The notes under the pieces: generated by a model
The model's input: the letters and a program-made list of their open reading frames with translations, nothing else
Told to the model about the DNA's origin: nothing
Databases searched by the model: none
Shown here: one piece after another, positions 5,215 to 9,706 of the stretch
How the letters are laid out: the number at the start of each line of letters is the position of its first letter
How positions within the stretch are numbered: the stretch's first letter is position 1
Position numbers and translations under genes: made by a program
Origin: Dehalococcoidia bacterium UBA1123
GTDB lineage: Bacteria > Chloroflexota > Dehalococcoidia > Lucifugimonadales > UBA1123
Assembly (NCBI GenBank): GCA_002313895.1
Contig: DCAW01000028.1
Span: forward strand, 1-9,706
Direction of reading: 5' to 3'
DNA: 9,706 nt

Positions 5215-6023
5215 ATTTTTTTGACATCGCCGATGCCCTTTTCCATGACTGGATGGCCAGACAAGTGCGGCCCTATGTGAACCAGAACCAGCTTTTTGAC
5301 TCCTGCCTCTTGTGCCATCTTCGCCGCCCCAGTCGTCCCGCACTGGAATGACGCCTCGCCGTTCTCGTCCATGACCTCCTGGTCGTCCCAGCACATGCAG
5401 AGCATCACCTCTGCGTCTTTTGCGAGTTGGGTCACCGAGTCGCAAGGTTGGGTGTCTCCGGTGAACACGATACTGCCATCCGGTGTGTCGAGTCTGTAGG
5501 CCAGCGAGTCCAAAAACGGCTGAACGTGTTCTGCGTCGGCCGCGGTCACTTCCCAGTCCTTGCCTGAGAATATTTTTCCTGCTGTGACGTCTTTGGCAAA
5601 CACGTCCGGGGCAGGTCTGGGCAGAACGCCGCCCCGATTTTGGTACACTAACTGGCTCAAAGGATGGCCGACCCGGGCCTTCCAGTCATGGGAGAATAGG
5701 CCATTTTCGCCTATTATGCCCTCGGTTATTTTCTCGGTCAGATTCGGGCCATAGACCTGAAGTTGGTTCTCCTTGCCGATGCTCTGGTCCCAGCGGCACA
5801 GCAGGAAGCAGGGATAGTCGATGTCATGGTCGAAGTGGTGGTGAGTGAAGAACAGGTAGTCGATGTCTGTGGGCCAAAGACCAGCCTGCACCATTTTGGC
5901 GGTGGCGGCGGGGCCGCAGTCGATCATTATCTGCTCACCGCTGGTCTCGACCACGAACGAAGATCCGAATCTGGTGGGTGTCGGCGTCGGCGTTCCGGCT
6001 CCGATTACGTGCACTTTAGCCAT
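5163..6023 (-). CDS. Metallo-beta-lactamase fold hydrolase, RNase Z/AtsA-like
   Basis: 286 residues from ATG 6023, which has AAGGAGAT (6040-6033) 9 nt upstream. The longer frame to TTG 6056 is not needed. The protein has the zinc-binding THHHFDHD (60-67) of the HxHxDH motif, His166 in AEHV, Asp190 in FTGDTQPCD, and His249 in LVHIGPH. The start VHVIGAGTPTPTPTRFGSS matches the opening of tRNase Z-like and arylsulfatase-like family members, and IDCGPAAT follows. The exosite arm typical of true RNase Z is not evident, so a small-molecule ester or phosphodiester hydrolase is as likely as tRNA 3' processing. No signal peptide, hence cytoplasmic. It lies 67 nt after the phosphodiesterase gene on the same strand, possibly in one transcript. 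Its 3' end overlaps the GNAT gene by 52 bp. Confidence 0.9.
   Translation of the reverse strand: MAKVHVIGAGTPTPTPTRFGSSFVVETSGEQIMIDCGPAATAKMVQAGLWPTDIDYLFFTHHHFDHDIDYPCFLLCRWDQSIGKENQLQVYGPNLTEKITEGIIGENGLFSHDWKARVGHPLSQLVYQNRGGVLPRPAPDVFAKDVTAGKIFSGKDWEVTAADAEHVQPFLDSLAYRLDTPDGSIVFTGDTQPCDSVTQLAKDAEVMLCMCWDDQEVMDENGEASFQCGTTGAAKMAQEAGVKKLVLVHIGPHLSGHPVMEKGIGDVKKIYDGELLFSEELMSFEV
5189..5222 (+). terminator. Hairpin and T7 run at the GNAT 3' end
   Basis: CGGAGA (5189-5194) pairs with TCTCCG (5203-5208) over 8 nt, and a run of seven T follows at 5216-5222, just past the GNAT stop. The 7-nt gap between stem and T-run is longer than in typical intrinsic terminators. All of it lies within the coding sequence of the convergent metallo-beta-lactamase gene. 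Confidence 0.3.
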
Positions 6024-6090
6024 GATGAAATGATCTCCTTGTGTTTCGATGGGCAAATCGTGTTCCGGATATTGTGTCTATAGCGTCGAA

Positions 6091-7527
6091 TCAGGCGGAA
6101 ATGAACTCAGCGTTTCCTTCGTCGACGTAGACGGTTTGGCCGACTGTTGAGAGCGTCACCTGCTGTCGAAATACGCCGGACGATAGCTTCCGCTCGGCAG
6201 CATGTGTCTCAGTTGACGATTCGACGGCCCCAGAACCGGAGACCAAAGCCTCCTCAAGGACTCGACCGTCCATCGACTCGCCGCCATCGTATCCAAGAAT
6301 TTTCAAGATGGTCGGGGCGATGTCGATGTTTCCAGATGGTGAGTCAATCGTGACGCCGCTCTTGAAGCTCGGTCCTCTGGCGATTCCGGTGTTCCGAAGT
6401 TCATGCTTGCTCATGGAGCCGTGCTGTCCCAGTCCTGCGCTCGCGGAGGTCGAATACGCGAATCCGAGGAATCCGTTTTCGCTGATTCGCGAATCCCATC
6501 GGAAGGACATGGCAAGCTCCGGGCCTCTGGCGCCTTGCATCCCAACGAGCGACGTGGGCAGAGTGCCCTCAATTTGTCCCACGGAGTCCGAGGCCAACAA
6601 CGCACCGCACCAGGGTTGGGCCATCAGCCATTGCGCTAGCCTATCTGTGATGTCTGCGTTGTTGTCAGTCACGTAGAACAGGGCGCATCCACCGTTCGTG
6701 GCGATCAGCACGTCATCGGGACCGAAGCCTGCCGCGGGCAATTCGGCGTCCAAGTCGATTCGATCTGTGATAGTCGAGTATCCGTGGTCTGACAAAACGA
6801 TCACGTCAGTTCCATCCGAGTTGCCGTTGTCGTCGAGCCAACGAATTAGCTCGCCAAATTTCGCGTCTGCCTCTCCGAGCGCCACGCATGCAAGCTCGGA
6901 ACCCACGCCTGCTGAATGCTGAGATTTGTCTGGTTCAGATGACCACATTAGCGCAACGGCAGGCTGTCGCTCTGGCAGCACATGCTCCGTCATAATGCGG
7001 TAGGCGTGGGCGAACCTCGGAGTGTTGGGCCGCGCCTCGTCGGGCCAGGGGCCAAATCGAGAGATCAAACGGTCGTTCAGGGAAGCAGGTAGGGTAAATT
7101 CTGGGTGGATGGTCGCTCCGCCTACTTCTTCAGCCCTGGGATTATGGACATAGGCGTTGCCACTAGTTCCGACACCTATCGCTGTGTATTCCTGACCGTG
7201 TTGGGACAATAATTCGGCCAGCGTCGGAGTGAACAGAATTGGAACGCCGGCCTGCGACATCGCATCCAAATGAGGCTGCATTGCCTGAATGACCCGATCG
7301 TCGTCAAAGTCCCGCGCGACCAACGTGTTTGCGGCAAGACCGTGGCTTCCAGATATGCGTCCCGTGACCAGTGTGGCTGCGTTGACTCGTGTTACCGTCG
7401 GGAACACGGGATGGTGTTTGCTGAAAATCACGCCCTCAGAGGCGAATTGAGCGAGATTGGGCATTAACTCCGGCGTCACCTGGGATGGCTGAAGTCCATC
7501 AAACACAACGATCATTACCTGGGTCAA
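6091..7527 (-). CDS. Alkaline phosphatase superfamily, NPP-like phosphodiesterase
   Basis: 478 residues from TTG 7527. Nucleotide pyrophosphatase/phosphodiesterase-type enzymes cleave phosphodiester bonds with two zinc ions. Visible catalytic features, numbered from TTG: Asp10 in VVFDGLQ, nucleophile Thr46 in FPTVTRVN followed by ATLVTGR, Asp200 and His204 in SEPDKSQH, Asp247-His248 in LSDHGYS, and His369 in GQHGS. IDIAPTILKILGY near residues 402-414 is the common C-terminal motif. The first catalytic strand begins right at the N-terminus, so there is no signal peptide and the enzyme is probably cytoplasmic, unlike many secreted NPPs. The TTG start has AGGAGG (7539-7534) 6 nt upstream and lies just downstream of the promoter at 7590-7562, which excludes the longer frame to 7653. 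The next ATG (7515) is too far from the ribosome site. Substrate unknown. Confidence 0.88.
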   Translation of the reverse strand: MTQVMIVVFDGLQPSQVTPELMPNLAQFASEGVIFSKHHPVFPTVTRVNAATLVTGRISGSHGLAANTLVARDFDDDRVIQAMQPHLDAMSQAGVPILFTPTLAELLSQHGQEYTAIGVGTSGNAYVHNPRAEEVGGATIHPEFTLPASLNDRLISRFGPWPDEARPNTPRFAHAYRIMTEHVLPERQPAVALMWSSEPDKSQHSAGVGSELACVALGEADAKFGELIRWLDDNGNSDGTDVIVLSDHGYSTITDRIDLDAELPAAGFGPDDVLIATNGGCALFYVTDNNADITDRLAQWLMAQPWCGALLASDSVGQIEGTLPTSLVGMQGARGPELAMSFRWDSRISENGFLGFAYSTSASAGLGQHGSMSKHELRNTGIARGPSFKSGVTIDSPSGNIDIAPTILKILGYDGGESMDGRVLEEALVSGSGAVESSTETHAAERKLSSGVFRQQVTLSTVGQTVYVDEGNAEFISA

Positions 7528-7533
7528 TGCATT

Positions 7534-7539
7534 CCTCCT
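7534..7539 (-). promoter_or_regulatory. Ribosome binding site supporting TTG 7527
   Basis: AGGAGG on the minus strand with 6 nt to TTG 7527. An out-of-frame ATG at 7532-7530 begins only 1 nt after it and opens a two-codon frame ATG-CAT-TGA that spans the TTG. Confidence 0.65.
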
Positions 7540-7561
7540 ACCGATTCTGTGGCTGGGGGCT

Positions 7562-7590
7562 ACGATACAATCCGAGCGCCGCCCTGTCAA
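7562..7590 (-). promoter_or_regulatory. Sigma70-type promoter of the phosphodiesterase gene
   Basis: Perfect TTGACA (7590-7585), a 17-bp spacer, and TATCGT (7567-7562, four of six). The predicted transcript start near 7555 gives a leader of about 28 nt before TTG 7527. Confidence 0.55.
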
Positions 7591-7623
7591 AGCCTCGATG
7601 GCCACAATGTCGCCGGAAAAAGA

Positions 7624-7632
7624 TGTTAGAAT
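7624..7632 (+). promoter_or_regulatory. Extended -10 promoter of the decarboxylase-like gene
   Basis: TGTTAGAAT matches an extended -10 (TG, one base, then TAGAAT, five of six). No good -35 lies 15-19 bp upstream, as is usual for extended -10 promoters. The predicted leader is about 35 nt before ATG 7674. It shares the 146-nt divergent region with the phosphodiesterase promoter. Confidence 0.45.
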
Positions 7633-7673
7633 GGGCCGCGTATTTTCGACCACAAACCGAGAGGATTATTATC

Positions 7674-8534
7674 ATGAACCTGACGGCGCGCCGCGAGGCA
7701 TATAGAGCAATTCTTGAGGGTGACAAATGCGTGCATCCGGGGTCAGTATTCGACGCGATCTCGGCTCGCATCGCCGAAGACGTGGGGTTCGAGGTTATGA
7801 TGTTCGCCGGCTCAATCGCGTCGGCCACGGTGCTTGGCGCTCCCGACTACATCGTCCTGACGCAGACAGAGTTCGCCCAACAGATTCATCGCATCTGCCG
7901 TGCCGGAACACTCCCCTTGATGGTGGACTCTGACCACGGTTACGGCAACGCACTGAACGTCAAACGCACCGTCGAGGAGCTTGAGACTGCGGGAGTCGCC
8001 GCGCTTACCATCGAGGACACTCTGCTTCCCAGGGCCTTCGGTTCCAGCAGTCCAGAGCTTATCTCGATAGAGGAGGGAGTCGGCAAGATGAAAGCCGCCC
8101 TCTCCGGACGTCAAGACCCATCGTTGGTCGTCGCGGGCCGCACAAGCGCATGCGCCATCGAAGGTCTCGAAGAGGGGATTCGCAGAGCGAAAGCGTATCA
8201 GGAGGTGGGGGTCGACGCCCTGTTTTTCGCAGGCGGCATCAATTCGGTGGACGACCTCGCGGCAATCCGCTCCGAGATCAGCATCCCGATTTTGATGGGC
8301 GGAGGAGGCGGAGCGCTGGGCGACAGAGAAATCCTGGCCTCTCATGGAGTTCGCGTGGCCCTTCAGGGACACATGCCCTTTATGGCGTCGGTCAAGGCGA
8401 CCTATGACACGTTGAAAGCGCTCAGAGATGGCGTGGCTCCGTCAGACCTCGGCAATCAACCCTCATCAGACCTGATAGCCCAGGTAACCAGGCTGGCCGA
8501 ATATGACGACGACACCGAGCAATTCTTGAATTGA
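7674..8534 (+). CDS. Isocitrate lyase/PEP mutase family, oxaloacetate decarboxylase-like
   Basis: 286 residues from ATG 7674, with GAGGA (7661-7665) 8 nt upstream. The earlier frame from 7485 overlaps the divergent gene and promoters and is excluded. Family enzymes cleave or rearrange bonds in 2-oxo or hydroxy acids with Mg2+. The motif DSDHGYGNALNV (about residues 83-94) and AALTIEDTLLP (about 108-118) match the subgroup of Pseudomonas PA4872, known as an oxaloacetate decarboxylase. GSVFDAISARI near the N-terminus (about 23-33), RTSACAIEGLEEGIRRAKAY (about 156-175) and GVDALFFAGG are further conserved blocks. The Cys of the isocitrate lyase KKCGH motif is absent, with PRAFG in its place, so a true isocitrate or methylisocitrate lyase is unlikely. 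The stop is 7 nt before the next start, indicating one transcript with the CMD gene. The actual substrate may be another 2-oxoacid. Confidence 0.9.
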   Translation: MNLTARREAYRAILEGDKCVHPGSVFDAISARIAEDVGFEVMMFAGSIASATVLGAPDYIVLTQTEFAQQIHRICRAGTLPLMVDSDHGYGNALNVKRTVEELETAGVAALTIEDTLLPRAFGSSSPELISIEEGVGKMKAALSGRQDPSLVVAGRTSACAIEGLEEGIRRAKAYQEVGVDALFFAGGINSVDDLAAIRSEISIPILMGGGGGALGDREILASHGVRVALQGHMPFMASVKATYDTLKALRDGVAPSDLGNQPSSDLIAQVTRLAEYDDDTEQFLN

Positions 8535-8541
8535 GGCAGAG

Positions 8542-8940
8542 ATGAACCAAGACGAGTCTATGGAGTTGACTGAAGAAGCCCAAGCATATCTGGAAGAATC
8601 GGAGCGCACCCGAGGCTACACGCTTGAGATGCACCGAACCATGGCGGCGGCAGACTTCGAATGGCTCGGCAAGTACAATGCGTTCATCGAAGCCACCTAC
8701 ACCGGCCAACGAATGCTGGACCGTAAGACGAAAGAATTGCTCCAGGTGGTTGTCGAAGCCGCCCTCAGAGCAGACGTCGAGCAGATTCAGGAACACGTGC
8801 GGTTGGCCTTCAGAGAGGGCGCCACTCCACGTGAGGTGCTGGAAGCGTTAGAGGCGGTCGTCGCTCCGATGGGCGCTCTGGCCTTCCGTCGAGGGCTCCA
8901 GGCGTGGGCGGCGGAGACCGGCATCAATCCAGGACAGTAA
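8542..8940 (+). CDS. Carboxymuconolactone decarboxylase (CMD) fold protein
   Basis: 132 residues from ATG 8542. GAGG (8533-8536) overlaps the stop of the upstream gene, so translation is probably coupled. The CMD/AhpD fold is shown by LDRKTKELLQVVVEAALRAD (59-78), the block with Glu72, followed by QIQEHVRLAF (81-90) with His85 and by GATPREVLEALEAV (93-106). No cysteine is present anywhere in the protein, so it cannot have the AhpD CxxC thiol-peroxidase chemistry. It fits the non-redox CMD-like lyases or isomerases, or proteins of unknown role. The N-terminal about 50 residues form an acidic, helical extension before the core. Neighbourhood with a 2-oxoacid lyase suggests a shared catabolic step. 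Exact function unknown. Confidence 0.87.
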   Translation: MNQDESMELTEEAQAYLEESERTRGYTLEMHRTMAAADFEWLGKYNAFIEATYTGQRMLDRKTKELLQVVVEAALRADVEQIQEHVRLAFREGATPREVLEALEAVVAPMGALAFRRGLQAWAAETGINPGQ

Positions 8941-9043
8941 AGTCGTGAGATGCCGATGGGAGTGAAGCCATTCGTGCACATATCACGACTGACCTATGTC
9001 GCTGGAGTTGCTCGTTGAGCGGTGACACCGGTTGGGGGTTTTT
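8941..9043 (+). terminator. Structured 3' region of the decarboxylase-CMD transcript
   Basis: AGTCGTGA (8941-8948), right after the CMD stop, is complementary to TCACGACT (8983-8990). Within the 34-nt interval CGATGG (8954-8959) nearly pairs with CCATTCG (8968-8974). Further on are two mini hairpins, GCTC/GAGC (9010-9020) and CGGT/ACCG (9020-9030), then G5T5 at 9034-9043. The region would fold and end in a T-run, but no strong stem abuts the T-run, so terminator function is uncertain. Confidence 0.35.
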
Positions 9044-9049
9044 GTAATC

Positions 9050-9439
9050 TTGAGACGAATCTCTCAGTGCATCGATTTCAAGTTAGTAATGATAACTGCG
9101 CTTGGCGGCGTGCTTTTTGCGTTCGCGTTTGCTGACGAACTACACACTGATGATCCCATCCCAAGAGAACCGGACTCGCGGCTTGGCTTCCCGAAATCTC
9201 CATAGTCACTTCCGAAAACGAAACATCCCAAGTTTTCCTCGAACATCTCGTTGCTTGTCGAAGCATCTGATAACGTTCCGAAAGGATTGCCGATTACGTC
9301 TGCCAACCTCCAGGAGGCGCAGCCTGCTATCACACCATACATAACCGCCGGTTTGATGCACATCGACGACTCTGGCGCTGTCCAGGTCTATATCCGAGGA
9401 TCATTCAACTCCGACTTCCCTGACCTGCTAACCCTGTAG
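9050..9439 (+). pseudogene. Broken gene for a secreted protein of unknown family
   Basis: In one plus-strand frame, from TTG 9050, the sequence reads as a signal peptide: a basic start MRRISQ, a hydrophobic core VMITALGGVLFAFAFA and a cleavage-like AFA/DE. An acidic linker (HTDDPIPREP) follows. A TAG at 9203-9205 then interrupts. Downstream the same frame gives a protein-like segment (ITSANLQEAQPAITPYITAG, then MHIDDSGAVQVYIRGSF) ending in TAG at 9439. Between about 9187 and 9252 the frame one base back reads better (LPEISIVTSENETSQVFLEH), so two compensating frameshifts are as likely as one nonsense mutation. No strong ribosome site precedes TTG 9050, only G5 at 9034-9038. I do not recognise the family. 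The opposite-strand frame here has no recognisable motif. Confidence 0.5.
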
Positions 9440-9590
9440 CCCGAGCATACGACCATCCACGACTAAGCCCCCATTCCCTCCATTTTGGCCTTCAGGATAT
9501 ACTGCCGCCAGAGGCAAGTTTATGCGGGGTCGGAGTAAGTACTTACCGGGTGTGTCGAGGTCGGGGATCGAAGAAGACCCTCAGTAAGTC
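9440..9590. other. No gene seen; palindrome and heptamer repeat
   Basis: No convincing coding frame. It contains the perfect 12-bp palindrome GTAAGTACTTAC (9535-9546). The heptamer AGTAAGT at its left edge (9534-9540) recurs at 9583-9589. GAGGTC (9557-9562) and GACCCTC (9577-9583) could form a bulged stem. The palindrome might be an operator, but nothing nearby supports that. Confidence 0.3.
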
Positions 9591-9705
9591 CTCAAAACTT
9601 GAATGCGAATACGGTCAGAAAAATGGCCATACCAAGCAGAACCGAAATCCCCTACGCGTTGGAGATAAAGTCGGGATCTTGTGAAACCACGCTTCCGTAG
9701 GGGAT
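9591..9705 (-). pseudogene. Possible C-terminal membrane-tail coding remnant
   Basis: On the minus strand one frame enters from the window edge and reads IPYGSVVSQDPDFISNA, then TAG (9653-9651), then GISVLLGMAIFLTVFAFKF and a TGA at 9593-9591. The last 19 residues look like a single transmembrane helix with a basic end, as in tail-anchored or C-terminal helices. If the TAG replaced a sense codon such as TGG, this is the broken end of a membrane protein gene lying beyond the window. It could equally be a chance hydrophobic frame. Confidence 0.2.
9647..9705. repeat. 10-bp inverted repeat at the right edge
   Basis: ATCCCCTACG (9647-9656) is an exact inverted copy of CGTAGGGGAT (9696-9705), separated by 39 nt. 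It could be the stem of a structured RNA, an end of a small element, or coincidence. The window stops one base later, so its context is cut off. Confidence 0.4.
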
Positions 9706-9706
9706 C

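Noticed and set aside
5216..5222. A7 run in the metallo-beta-lactamase gene as a programmed frameshift site
   Set aside because: The gene stays in frame with family-like sequence to its stop, and no downstream alternate-frame product or stimulatory structure is seen.
4118..7634. Shared TAGAATGG at 4118-4125 and 7627-7634 as a common regulatory site
   Set aside because: Both are explained as -10 elements. Eight shared bases without flanking similarity are not evidence of a common regulator.
9064..9363. Minus-strand open frame of 99 codons
   Set aside because: No recognisable motif. The plus-strand frame has a signal peptide and domain-like sequence, so this is judged a shadow.
9050..9706. 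Amber (TAG) recoding, for example pyrrolysine, to explain the in-frame TAGs in two right-end frames
   Set aside because: TAG is the ordinary stop of the nitroreductase, 84-residue, DUF35 and GNAT genes in this window. Decay explains the two broken frames more simply.
1..9706. CRISPR array, tRNA, rRNA, transposase, toxin-antitoxin or defence cluster
   Set aside because: No regular repeats, cloverleaf, conserved rRNA stretches or motifs of such proteins were seen on either strand.

Overview
The window (9,706 bases, mixed GC, mostly coding) looks like a bacterial chromosome segment. Shine-Dalgarno sites are strong (AAGGAGG-type), and several starts are GTG or TTG. The gene content is catabolic and accessory: nitroreductase, thiolase-fold protein with a DUF35 partner, SDR dehydrogenase, Nudix, GNAT, tRNase Z-like metallo-beta-lactamase, NPP-like phosphodiesterase, isocitrate lyase/PEP-mutase-family enzyme, and a CMD-fold protein. 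From memory this mix is typical of Chloroflexota of the Dehalococcoidia/SAR202 kind. That taxonomic call is an inference and no marker gene in the window proves it.

Layout. At 273-800 (+) is a nitroreductase. At 960-1214 (-) is an 84-residue protein with a possible helix-turn-helix, with an open, strongly basic stretch upstream in the same frame beyond one TAA. At 4013-1451 (-) lie an SDR dehydrogenase, a thiolase-fold protein without catalytic cysteines, and a DUF35 Zn-ribbon/OB-fold protein. This block ends in a perfect 14-bp hairpin. A promoter-like pair and a hairpin with a T5 run between the SDR and thiolase genes suggest that the thiolase-DUF35 pair has its own promoter or is attenuated. 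At 4158-5214 (+) are a Nudix hydrolase and a GNAT acetyltransferase behind a good sigma70-type promoter. The GNAT 3' end overlaps by 52 bp the 3' end of a convergent metallo-beta-lactamase gene (6023-5163), which follows an NPP-like phosphodiesterase gene (7527-6091) on the same strand. At 7674-8940 (+) an oxaloacetate-decarboxylase-like enzyme and a CMD-fold protein form a tightly coupled pair, divergent from the phosphodiesterase gene.

The right end (8941-9706) has no intact gene. It carries a broken gene for a secreted protein (signal peptide, then in-frame TAG or paired frameshifts), a 12-bp palindrome, a possible broken membrane-tail coding segment on the minus strand, and a 10-bp inverted repeat that reaches the window edge.

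How the genes may work together: the SDR, thiolase-fold and DUF35 genes look like one acyl-CoA catabolic module, possibly retro-aldol or thiolytic cleavage of a side chain with a 3-hydroxyacyl dehydrogenase. The 2-oxoacid lyase and CMD protein look like a separate small catabolic unit. I saw no CRISPR array, tRNA, rRNA, transposase or defence system. The most unusual points are the cysteine-free thiolase with a DUF35 partner whose zinc knuckle is altered, the hairpin at the predicted 5' end of that transcript, and the decayed secreted-protein gene.
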